Virus record (IMG/VR): IMGVR_UViG_3300049215_000854
Coordinates: 1-29,870 of that record
Reading direction: 5' to 3' (one strand)
DNA: 29,870 nucleotides
DNA from: a virus
Made by a program: the position numbers and the translations under genes. The notes below the pieces were generated by a model. That model was not told the DNA's origin, ran no database searches, and saw only the letters and a program-made list of their open reading frames with translations. Every line of letters begins with the position of its first letter. Positions within the stretch are counted from its first letter, which is position 1. This document shows positions 22,801 through 29,870 of this stretch, piece after piece.

Positions 22801-25800
22801 CGATGACGCCATTAAAATTATCGTAATCGGTGCCAACGTAGCTGATCACCGCATCGGAATCGGTTAGCGCACCCGTAGCCGTGCCGGCGTTGCTGCTGCG
22901 ATCCTTGTTCGTCGTGAAGATCACGTTGTCGTTGGAGTCGTATTGGGTGTCCACTTCGTTGAGTACATGGTCGCTGGCCAACTTCGTCAGATTGGAGGAA
23001 TCGTCCGCATTTGCCGTGGGCGCTCCGCCGTTGCCATCCGTGCTGTAGGTGGCCAGCACGTTGCCAAAGCCGTCGTATTTGGTTCTTGTCACCAATCCGC
23101 CGGGGGCTTTGCTGTAGATCACCTGCCCGAATTGATCGTACACCACGGTGGTTTGCAGGTTGCCTGTCACGATCGGATTGCCGCTGCCATCGACGGTTTC
23201 AACGCCGGAGTTGTCGAGAGCCAATGCGGCGGTCAGCGTCAACGTGGCTTGCCCAAGGGCGTCATATTGCGTTTGCGTCTTGGCGCGCAGCGCATTGGCA
23301 TCGGTGGAACTGCTCCAATTGGCAAAGTCGCTCAAGGCGACCTTATCGCCATCATACGTATACGTGGCGATGGCCTGGCCCAGCCAGTTGTATTGCGTGT
23401 AGCTGATGGGGCGGTTGGTCGCCGTGTCCTCGGCCGTGGGATTGGGCGTGTTGCCATTTAACTTTACCCCCGCCTTGGTGGCGATCACCCGTCCCGCCCA
23501 GTCGTACAGATACTCCGTCACGCGGTCCGGCATCGGATTGCCCGAGGCATCATTGCCGGGGCTTTGCAATGTTTGTATCAACTGACCGGCGTTGTTGTAC
23601 GTGTAATGCGTGGCCACGCCGTTGACGGTCTTGGTATCGATTTGCCCGAACGGCGTGTAGCTGTACGTGGTTACCGATCCATCGGCCCCATCGTATTCGG
23701 TGGGGCCGAACCAGGTGTAGGGCTGGTAGGTGCTGGTGGTCGAATACGCGGTGTTGCTGGCGGGATTGCCGCCATATGCCGGCGTGCTCCACCCGATGGG
23801 CTGCACCACTTTCAAGGGCCGGCCAAACGAATCCAAAGACAGCGTGCCGGTGGAATCCAACAACGTCGTCGTGGTGGCCGGCGTGGTGGTCATATCCGTG
23901 CTGACGGATTGGATCGTATACCCGAAGGCGTTCAGCGTCACGGTGCCGGTGGAGGCCTGGCGGAGGCTCAAACCGTGATCATACGTGGTGGTGAGGATGG
24001 TTTCCGTGCCGTCGGCATTGCCGTAAACGCCTACGTCCACCCTGCCGTCCGGCGTGATGACGCTGGCCGTGCCGGCGCTGCCCAGGGTCGTGATTGAAAC
24101 GTTCCGCGAATTGTCCCATGTGGCGCCAGTAAGGGCGAAGGATTCCCGTTCGTCGGTCGTCGTCAGCCCGCTGTATTGATCGAACAGCGTATCGACAATT
24201 GTGCCGTTGAGCTTTTCGACCGTCTCGGTTGGTCGCGCGACCAGGGGCTGCGGATCGATCACGGCCCCGCCGCCGACCAACGCCCGGCTGTACCCATACG
24301 TTTCCACCTCCGTGCCGCCATTGGCACCCGTTTGACCCCCTCCCGACGCCAGCGTGCTTTGATACAGCCAGCCGTCCTTGTTGGCCGGGTCGGTCGGCGA
24401 GATGTTGGGATTGTAGTACGTGTACGTTTCAGTTGAACCGTCCGGATGGGTCACCAGATTAACCTGGCCCCACTTGGGCAAATCGTTGCCGGTGTAGCGT
24501 TGGGCGTCGCTCTTGCGTTTACCATCGGCATTGATGCCACTTAGGTAATTCGCCACGTACACATAGGCGGTGACATCCGTCTGCGCATTGGAACCCGCCA
24601 CCGGGTCGCTCCTGGTCACCGTCTGCGTCGTCACCAGTTCCGCGGCATTGAGCGCATACGCCGTGGAAAAGCTGCCCGCCACCGTCCCCAGGGATTGCGT
24701 GATGGTGATCGTGGCGCCAGGAGCAATGCTGCCGCTGCGCTGCCACTGGATGCCGTAGGAGGTCTGTCCGTCGGTCAGGCTTGCCACCTGATTCTCCGTG
24801 ATCGTATTGATGCCGTCGTAGGTGTACGAGAATTGGTTGATCGCCGCCGGCTGGGTCGGATTCGTGGGATCGGACTTCAACAACGCGTACATCTGCCCAT
24901 TGTCGCTGCCCGCCGCCGGCGTGCCGGAGACGTAGCTGGGCGTCAGGGTGATGGTGCCGGTGGAGGTATTACCGGCCGTGGCGCGGGTGGCGTAATCGAT
25001 CGAGTGGATTTGCCCGTTGGCCCAATGCACCGCCACGTCATACTTGGGTTCGCTGATGGTTGACGGATCTTTCAATCCCACCAGGTTCGTCGTGCCACTG
25101 GTGAAAACGCCCACTTGCAGCCCCGACGTGTCCGTCACCTCCGACAAAGCCCCATTGCTGGTCGAATACCCGTTGCCGCCCAGCAGATGGATGGTCCCGT
25201 CGGCAAACTCCAGGGCGTAACCGGCTTGCCGCGGCACCGGAGCAATACCGGTAGCGTAGTTAAGATACCCCGCTTCCGATTCCTGGCTCAGGTCGCGCAG
25301 TACATAGGTGCGGGCGGAGTCGTCCCGCTGGCCATTGGGCCCGCCATCCAGCGGCACACCCAAATCCCCGAACTCGTTGTCGGCCGCATTCCATGGGAAG
25401 TCAAACACCACCGCGTTGCCGCCCGGCCGTGTCACCTGCACATGCTTCACGTGGTTAACGCCGTCGTCAATCAGAAGAATGGTATCGGCCCGTTCATTCA
25501 AGCTGAACGCATACGGCGTGCCGGCCGCGCTGACGTTGGGCCCCGCAAAAGCGGTACTCAACAACGGGCTGGTATTGGTATCGCTGCTGGATGCCGCAAA
25601 CGCGCCCTGCGCCAGGTAGCCATGCACCGGCAACTGGCCATATGTATTGACATACAACGGCACATCCACCTGCGGCGCGTCCCGACCCACCTCAAAGCCC
25701 ATCACCCCGCTATCGTTGCCGAAGGTTTCCATGTCCAGAGACGTTTTGACGATGCCATCCAGATTGCTGTCCGGCACCACATTGCGCGCGTCCATCTCCG

Positions 25801-25822
25801 TGGTTTGCAGGAGGGGGCTCAT
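19880..25822 (-). CDS. Rhs-2: giant YD-repeat protein with HNH nuclease tip, 1980 aa
   Basis: The ATG at 25822 overlaps the stop of the upstream immunity gene by 4 nt (ATGA). Residues 1-~580 are a beta-rich N-terminal part without YD repeats at first (VPLYVNTYGQLPVHGYLAQG, TYVLRDLSQESEAGYLNY). YD repeats follow (DSFGRPLKVVQP, YDWAGRVIATKAGV, YDSNDNVIFTTNKDR) to the core end WTDPQHGRTLTPNEA. After a hydrophobic Gly/Ala-rich stretch (AAIMAFPVLAPFAIVAGVGY) comes the tip, ending in DWIIHHKVPLFRGGTNDFSN and LDVLTAEEH, an HNH/His-Me-type nuclease motif with HH, N and H. There is no Hint domain. No signal peptide or LEPR-XLL motif is present, so the gene may have lost its 5' end or depend on another export route. 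Confidence 0.88.
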   Translation of the reverse strand: MSPLLQTTEMDARNVVPDSNLDGIVKTSLDMETFGNDSGVMGFEVGRDAPQVDVPLYVNTYGQLPVHGYLAQGAFAASSSDTNTSPLLSTAFAGPNVSAAGTPYAFSLNERADTILLIDDGVNHVKHVQVTRPGGNAVVFDFPWNAADNEFGDLGVPLDGGPNGQRDDSARTYVLRDLSQESEAGYLNYATGIAPVPRQAGYALEFADGTIHLLGGNGYSTSNGALSEVTDTSGLQVGVFTSGTTNLVGLKDPSTISEPKYDVAVHWANGQIHSIDYATRATAGNTSTGTITLTPSYVSGTPAAGSDNGQMYALLKSDPTNPTQPAAINQFSYTYDGINTITENQVASLTDGQTSYGIQWQRSGSIAPGATITITQSLGTVAGSFSTAYALNAAELVTTQTVTRSDPVAGSNAQTDVTAYVYVANYLSGINADGKRKSDAQRYTGNDLPKWGQVNLVTHPDGSTETYTYYNPNISPTDPANKDGWLYQSTLASGGGQTGANGGTEVETYGYSRALVGGGAVIDPQPLVARPTETVEKLNGTIVDTLFDQYSGLTTTDERESFALTGATWDNSRNVSITTLGSAGTASVITPDGRVDVGVYGNADGTETILTTTYDHGLSLRQASTGTVTLNAFGYTIQSVSTDMTTTPATTTTLLDSTGTLSLDSFGRPLKVVQPIGWSTPAYGGNPASNTAYSTTSTYQPYTWFGPTEYDGADGSVTTYSYTPFGQIDTKTVNGVATHYTYNNAGQLIQTLQSPGNDASGNPMPDRVTEYLYDWAGRVIATKAGVKLNGNTPNPTAEDTATNRPISYTQYNWLGQAIATYTYDGDKVALSDFANWSSSTDANALRAKTQTQYDALGQATLTLTAALALDNSGVETVDGSGNPIVTGNLQTTVVYDQFGQVIYSKAPGGLVTRTKYDGFGNVLATYSTDGNGGAPTANADDSSNLTKLASDHVLNEVDTQYDSNDNVIFTTNKDRSSNAGTATGALTDSDAVISYVGTDYDNFNGVIDTVNFGTGQNDDTGDALVSSESYVPNTDLVDTTKDALGTATHYAYDSMGQTTDEYDNWQAGSTTPTTNQNVHTHYDYNSSRQLLDTIKYNVAPTANPTYPNGVPEETSNSYGGTGTPGTQYLNTTTYSDSTTNNPDTEVYTYDSAGDVLTCKQRDGTVHTYAYNALGEKVSDTVTTFGTNVDVSVTALTYTYNTLGQVVLASSMNGSTVVNQVMNVYNGLGQLLTQYQEHNGAVNTGSYKVQYIYDQSGNFSRLQRLVYPNGRVVWYNYNSGVDNLISRISSISDGSTTAPTLTLESYTYLGLNDVVDRNLAQPGITEATALNSFGEVQSVTWTQTGVTPSLDQFSYTYNADGSVLTRDDGNYSADNETYGDDPLNRQTIFDVAGSTYPSLNPSGNPLPSTTSWTLDSDGNRYTGPYGDSYNATDESDQNQYSTAGYATTVLLKQYAGYAITAAIKYDAWGRVVVTAVGDILATDNTTETYDALGRRITQTASGSTRQSYYDGSNVIEERAADGTVAAQYVWSGPGQLLLRDQPQVTSGPTRLYALSDAAGSITSIVGYTAGSWQVMERYLYTADGQPIAVQQNWTPNHVTLSDGTSEPATSTMYGWNFLYHGLRFHTLTTDVAAADYQPIGLYEQMGGTQWTDPQHGRTLTPNEASDADAEMPYDPGQVTLSGAQYYIAGVAQTVGTVASGAAAIMAFPVLAPFAIVAGVGYLGWQGYQGYNQYGGAGGALAKASGISAISENWTNQNWQTGAPLGLSDYDRGAGFTGGLFQFGGFVLGAAGLADGAWTSGIGRGGGPQPLLAGITGESWSGLVAEGSPNSSSGWAGLGFGMYAPSNSQMARQNLIDEMDYWEEGDDPFYQQHKSKIEELRTRTSEEVDVLRAKFNNGIRGRFIRQYSNAPEAAEFFTSEQLEIMRNKGELPADWIIHHKVPLFRGGTNDFSNLDVLTAEEHQTDYAKYHLYPEGQNPYGMN
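23007..23131 (-). repeat. 125-bp segment identical to the Rhs-1 segment
   Basis: This is identical base for base to 29746-29870. It lies in the YD region around FGNVLATYSTDGNGGAPTA. The match in Rhs-1 runs to the window edge, so it may be longer. Confidence 0.9.
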
Positions 25823-26538
25823 GGCACTGGTATCCCCAAAGATTGTCGTAATAGTTCTTCAAGGCGTTCTTCGGCTTCGGGATGCCGGATTGACTTCGAG
25901 CCTTTGGTCCCTTCTGGAACGAATCGGCCATCCTTCATATACAATGGCCGACGCACCTCCGTATAAGCTTTTCGCAGCCATGATTCGGCTTCCGAGCGTT
26001 TTCCCATTTCCTCAAGCATCCAGCCGTAGGTTGCCCAAGCGAAGGCATCCGATGGATTCAGCCCTGGATCTGCCAGCCGCCTATTTGGATTCTCCTTTAC
26101 TCGCAACTCATAAAACTCGCGTGAGATATCAGAAAGACTGTGGAATCGTCTATACCAAGGCAAAACCCACGCCTCTAAGCGTGGCACAACGCGTTGCTCT
26201 AAGCGTTCTCGTAATTCCCATTCGTTGACGAACGGAAAGTCTTGACACGTTCCTCGATCGCTCTCTTCTCGAAACTGGCCCAAAAAATGACTTACCTCGA
26301 AGGTGCGATGTTCCCATTGATCAATGAACTTGCAGCGGTCATATAAACTCGGGATATGTATCCCCACAAGGACACGAAACTCCCTCTCGCCACGAAGAAG
26401 TCCAATCTCAATTCCATCCCAATATTGTTCGTGCTCGCGCATGAATTGTCCTTGCGCTTCTGGACGAAATCCCCATTTCGCAAGTGTCTTTTCCAGATAA
26501 GGATGGCACATTTTCCAGAACACATTTCTGTCCAGCAT
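25819..26538 (-). CDS. DUF4304-like putative immunity protein of Rhs-1, 239 aa
   Basis: The start is one of two adjacent ATGs (26541 or 26538). The second has GGAGG five nucleotides upstream and overlaps the Rhs-1 stop (TGATG). The N-terminal half has LEKTLAKWGFRPEAQGQF, then YWDGIEIGLLRGEREFRVLV and GIHIPSLYDR, which recalls the DUF4304 pattern ('l.p.Lk..GF.k.g...~r......~~I.~q.......f.vn~gi'). The C-terminal part is helical and TPR-like (SDAFAWATYGWMLEEMGKRS, EAESWLRKAY). DUF4304-type proteins occur as immunity proteins in toxin loci. The immunity role is inferred from position and family; the family call is moderate. Confidence 0.65.
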   Translation of the reverse strand: MLDRNVFWKMCHPYLEKTLAKWGFRPEAQGQFMREHEQYWDGIEIGLLRGEREFRVLVGIHIPSLYDRCKFIDQWEHRTFEVSHFLGQFREESDRGTCQDFPFVNEWELRERLEQRVVPRLEAWVLPWYRRFHSLSDISREFYELRVKENPNRRLADPGLNPSDAFAWATYGWMLEEMGKRSEAESWLRKAYTEVRRPLYMKDGRFVPEGTKGSKSIRHPEAEERLEELLRQSLGIPVP

Positions 26539-29500
26539 CATGGCCTCCATAGCGCGGGGTTGAATTCACGAATGAATCCTTCTTGAGGGCTAAATAATCG
26601 GAGATATTTCGCAGTCGTTGCCGCACTATTCCAGTTGGCGCTCACTGTAATATCCCAGCCCGAATAAACAACATCCCCGTTAATATCTGTGATCGCCGCG
26701 TCCAGCACTCCCGAACCAAGCGGTCGAGCACCACCGACAATATTAACACCACGCGCGGTACGCGCGAACTGTGGAATGGCTCGATATGCACTCCCCGCCT
26801 CTACCAATCGATTATTGAGCATTCTTACCGCGAGACGGAAATACCGGTCGGCGCGATCACCAATAGGCTTGTTTTCCATGCGCGTTAAGCCGTCTTCGAT
26901 ACCCTCCTCTACCGCATAATCCAAAGCTCGCTCGGCATAAATGTCGATACGGTTGCGCAAAGCCGTAAGGTCATTGAAGATCGTCGCACGCGGAATGAAT
27001 TGTATAGCCAATGATGCCCCGTAGAACAATCCCGCCAAGGCCGCGCCTTGCAGCGCGCCGGAGAACGCGCCTTGGATCCCGCCATTGAGCGCACCATTCC
27101 AGCCGCCGTCCCAATAGCCTTCCACCGAACCTTGGATGCCTCCGGCAGTCGCCCCGCCGGCGGCACCGGCGAGCAGCGCTGTGCTTAAAGAAGTGCCGTA
27201 GGCCCCCAGCACCGCTCCGCCCACCGCTCCGCCAGCCCCCCCGGCCGCGCCGCCGATGGCCGTATCACCTGCTAGCCGCCAGCCCGTGTGCCCCTGGATA
27301 TAGCCGCTGTCAAATCCGCCAACCAATCCGGCAGCCGTGCCGCCGGCAAGCAATGGAATCAATCCCAGCCCGCCCGTTGCAATGGCAACGGCCGCTCCGG
27401 CGGCCAACGGCGCGGCGAACAAGACGGTGCGATCATACAAAGACAGGTCGCCTGCGTTGTAGCCGTTGCCGTTGGCCTCCCCAGCCGGGTCTGGCTTGTT
27501 CATCACGCCATGCTGCGGATCATAAAGTTGGAAATCCCCAGTTAAATAGAAGCCCGCACGGGCGGCCACCGTATGATCGTCGGCGGTCATCTTTTCAAAG
27601 CGCATGCCGTGGAACAGGTAGTTCCATCCGTAGATGCTGTACGCCACCGCGTCACTTGAATTGGTGTCGCCATGCACCGGCTGGTCGGCCGTCCAATCCG
27701 CCTGCACCGCTGTCGGCTGGCCATCGGTGGTGTACAAGTACCGCTCAAGCAACTGCCAAGTCGTTCCGGATTGGCCCGAAAAGTGCGTATAGCCCACGAT
27801 GGAGGTCACACTGCCGGCGGCATCGGTCAGGGCATATATACGGGAAACGGTGGTTCCGGGTTGATCGCGCAGCACAAGGCGGTTGCCGCTAGCCCCGGAC
27901 CACACATATTGCGACACAACTGTGCCGCCTGAAGTCCGTTCTTCAATCACGTTGTTGCCACTGTAGAAAATCTGGGTGGTCGTTCCGTCCACCGTTTGGG
28001 TAATTTGCCGGCCCAGAGCGTCGTACACTTCCGCAGTGTTTACATAGGTGGTTGTTCCCGTGTTGCTGATACTGCTGGAACTGGTAAATACCACCCTGCC
28101 CCAAGCATTGTAAATCAAGCCAGCCGAGGAACCGGTGGCGCCCAGGTTCACCGTCGTGGCATAACCGCCCAAGGAATAGGTCTCGCTGGTCGATTCGCCG
28201 GAGATTGTGTAGGCGTTTCCGTAATTCGATCCGTAACGGTTGCCGTTGGAATCGACGGTCCAGGTCGATGACGAAGGCAACGGACTGGTCCCAGTGCTGC
28301 TGCCTGCAACGGTAAAGCTGGTCTGGCGGCCGGCGCTGTCGTAGCCGTAGGTCTCGGAGTCCGCGGTGTTATTCAGGTCATTGCGGGTCAGTACGTTACC
28401 GGCGTCATTGTAGGTATACGCAAATTGATCGAGGCTGGTTGTGACGCCTGAAATCGGCTGCGTCCAATTGATATTCTGCGCCTCTCCGAAGGAATTTATG
28501 GCGATTGCCTCGGTGATATTGGGCTGAGATAAGTAGCTGCCCATCAGCGTGTTTAGCCCTTGGTATGTATAGCTTTGCAGTGCCAGCGTGCCGGAAGTGG
28601 CGCTGTCGGAAAGGGAGGTGGGCCGGCCTGCAACCGCATCCGATCCGCTGTAGTTGTAGGTCAACACCCGCGGCGAGCCGCCGCTGATGCTCGGGTATGT
28701 CACGGACTGCAACAATGCCCCGGTGGCCAAAGAAGTGTAGCTGTAGCCTATCTCTAACGAGGTGGCGAGGGTCACCGCGCCGCTGTGCTCCTGATATTCC
28801 GTGGCCAACTGCCCCAAACCATTGTAAACATCCTTGACCTGATTCAACGGCGTGGTGGTCGATGCGCCCCAACTGCTGGCCAATACCACATGGCCCGAGA
28901 CATCGTAGGCGTAGGTAAGCGAGGTAACGGTGCCATCGACCGCCGAGCCGCTGGGGATGGTCACGCTGTCGGAAATGTTTTCGCCTAAGGCGTTATACGC
29001 ATAGCTATGCACCGTGCCATCGCGCTGGGTTGCAGTCAGCACGTCTCCGGCACTGTCATATGTAAACGCTTCGGTGGGTGGAGAGGCATCACCCGGCGCG
29101 GGATATTGAATCGAGGTCACACGCCCATTGTTGATGCCGCTGCTGCCTTCAATATAGGTCGTCAATTGATCTGTCCCAGCGGTAATGGTGTCGCCGGACT
29201 GTCCTGCGATTGATGTACCGGATGCTGGTGATTTGATTAGAATCGTCTTGACGTGATTGTTGGGCCAATAGGTGTAAATCGTGGTGTGATTGTGCTGGTC
29301 CGTCTTGGTCGCGCCGGAACCGTTGGAATCCTGCCGATAATCCTGAATGGTTTGAAGAACCTGGCCCGTGGGGCTATAGGAATATTTGGTGGCGTTGCCG
29401 CTGACATCCGTCGCCGTGTCCACCAAATTTGTATTGGCCACATAGGTTTCGCTGGTGAGCAACGCTGAAGTGCTGCTGGCCGTGGGCGGGCTGGCGGGCC

Positions 29501-29870
29501 GCGTGGTCATGGCGGTGCCGCTGCCATAGTTTACGGATTGGGTCAACTGATTCAAATCGTTGTAAAAGCTGCCAATGTAGCTGATCACTGCATCGGAAGC
29601 CGTCAGCGCGCCGGTAGCGGCTCCGGCATTGCTGCTGCGATCCTTGTTGATCGTGAAGATCACATTGTCGTTGGCGTCGTATTGGGTGTCCACTTCGTTG
29701 AGTACGTGGTCGGACGCCAAATCGGTGATATTGGATGAATCGTCGGCATTTGCCGTGGGCGCTCCGCCGTTGCCATCCGTGCTGTAGGTGGCCAGCACGT
29801 TGCCAAAGCCGTCGTATTTGGTTCTTGTCACCAATCCGCCGGGGGCTTTGCTGTAGATCACCTGCCCGAA
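26538..29870 (-). CDS. Rhs-1: YD-repeat protein with unassigned toxin tip, partial (>1110 aa)
   Basis: The frame is open to the window edge, so the N-terminus lies outside. YD repeats fill the visible N-terminal ~770 residues (YDANDNVIFTINKDRSSN, YNALGENISDSV, YNAWGRVVFTSSS). The core end is YDPQHGVMNKPDPAG. It is followed by a long Gly/Ala-rich hydrophobic stretch (AAPLAAGAAVAIATGGLGLI, GGAAGGAGGAVGGAVLGAYG), perhaps for membrane contact or tip packing. The last ~150 residues are the toxin: TRMENKPIGDRADRYFRLAV, GARPLGSGVLDAAITDINGD and VVYSGWDITVSANWN, then AKYLRLFS. GS-x-x-LD ... WDIT ... K could be a PD-(D/E)XK-type nuclease core, but this is weak. There is no Hint domain. Confidence 0.85.
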   Translation of the reverse strand, partial: FGQVIYSKAPGGLVTRTKYDGFGNVLATYSTDGNGGAPTANADDSSNITDLASDHVLNEVDTQYDANDNVIFTINKDRSSNAGAATGALTASDAVISYIGSFYNDLNQLTQSVNYGSGTAMTTRPASPPTASSTSALLTSETYVANTNLVDTATDVSGNATKYSYSPTGQVLQTIQDYRQDSNGSGATKTDQHNHTTIYTYWPNNHVKTILIKSPASGTSIAGQSGDTITAGTDQLTTYIEGSSGINNGRVTSIQYPAPGDASPPTEAFTYDSAGDVLTATQRDGTVHSYAYNALGENISDSVTIPSGSAVDGTVTSLTYAYDVSGHVVLASSWGASTTTPLNQVKDVYNGLGQLATEYQEHSGAVTLATSLEIGYSYTSLATGALLQSVTYPSISGGSPRVLTYNYSGSDAVAGRPTSLSDSATSGTLALQSYTYQGLNTLMGSYLSQPNITEAIAINSFGEAQNINWTQPISGVTTSLDQFAYTYNDAGNVLTRNDLNNTADSETYGYDSAGRQTSFTVAGSSTGTSPLPSSSTWTVDSNGNRYGSNYGNAYTISGESTSETYSLGGYATTVNLGATGSSAGLIYNAWGRVVFTSSSSISNTGTTTYVNTAEVYDALGRQITQTVDGTTTQIFYSGNNVIEERTSGGTVVSQYVWSGASGNRLVLRDQPGTTVSRIYALTDAAGSVTSIVGYTHFSGQSGTTWQLLERYLYTTDGQPTAVQADWTADQPVHGDTNSSDAVAYSIYGWNYLFHGMRFEKMTADDHTVAARAGFYLTGDFQLYDPQHGVMNKPDPAGEANGNGYNAGDLSLYDRTVLFAAPLAAGAAVAIATGGLGLIPLLAGGTAAGLVGGFDSGYIQGHTGWRLAGDTAIGGAAGGAGGAVGGAVLGAYGTSLSTALLAGAAGGATAGGIQGSVEGYWDGGWNGALNGGIQGAFSGALQGAALAGLFYGASLAIQFIPRATIFNDLTALRNRIDIYAERALDYAVEEGIEDGLTRMENKPIGDRADRYFRLAVRMLNNRLVEAGSAYRAIPQFARTARGVNIVGGARPLGSGVLDAAITDINGDVVYSGWDITVSANWNSAATTAKYLRLFSPQEGFIREFNPALWRP
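29746..29870 (-). repeat. 125-bp segment identical to the Rhs-2 segment
   Basis: This is the same sequence as 23007-23131 and runs into the window edge. Confidence 0.9.

Noticed and set aside
14520-29870. Regular DNA repeats that might be taken for CRISPR or satellite DNA
   Set aside because: They are degenerate coding repeats of the YD type with no constant repeat–spacer length.

Overview
The window appears to come from a member of the Planctomycetota. Three things suggest this: giant Rhs/YD-repeat proteins, an N-terminus carrying a LEPR-XLL-like motif (METRLMMSG) that is characteristic of planctomycete surface or secreted proteins, and a TPR–SPINDLY/O-GlcNAc-transferase gene. The phylum call is an inference from protein style, as no rRNA or marker gene is present. 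All convincing genes lie on the minus strand, so the biological order runs from high to low coordinates. There is no tRNA, rRNA or CRISPR array that I can see.

Region 1 (29870→11277) is a polymorphic-toxin array of Rhs type. Rhs-1 (cut by the window edge) has an unassigned C-terminal toxin and a DUF4304-like partner. Rhs-2 ends in an HNH nuclease and is followed by a SUKH (SMI1/KNR4) immunity protein. Rhs-3 is a complete short Rhs with a LEPR-XLL-like N-terminus, YD repeats, a Hint autoprotease and an ART-like toxin tip, followed by an unknown small immunity candidate. After it come two headless Hint–toxin cassettes, one with a deaminase-like tip plus a SUKH protein and one with a GIY-YIG-like tip plus an Imm26-like protein. 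The three Hint segments are almost the same DNA, which is the expected substrate for swapping toxin tips by homologous recombination. Toxin and immunity genes overlap or lie within about 15 nt of each other, except for the last pair (about 60-70 nt apart).

Region 2 (11250→9925) is scar tissue. A copy of the rhs-3 promoter/leader and its first ~22 codons is left behind with no Rhs body. It is followed by the 3' end of an rve-type transposase on the plus strand and by a TPR–O-GlcNAc-transferase gene that stops abruptly inside its catalytic domain.

Region 3 (9926→1) is a compact siphovirus-like head–tail module of visibly lower GC: portal (5' end missing), prohead protease, HK97-fold major capsid protein, head–tail connector, head closure, HK97 gp10-like, tail terminator, major tail protein, tail-assembly chaperones gpG/gpGT (with a classic -1 slippery run), tape measure and four unassigned late/tail-tip genes. 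It has a strong terminator behind the capsid gene, a long stem-loop in front of it, unusual poly-G Shine–Dalgarno sequences and an over-represented octamer (GGCAGGCA on the coding strand). No terminase, integrase or lysis gene is in view. The TPR gene and the portal gene cut each other off at the same point, so this is either a real recombination/deletion joint or an assembly chimera.
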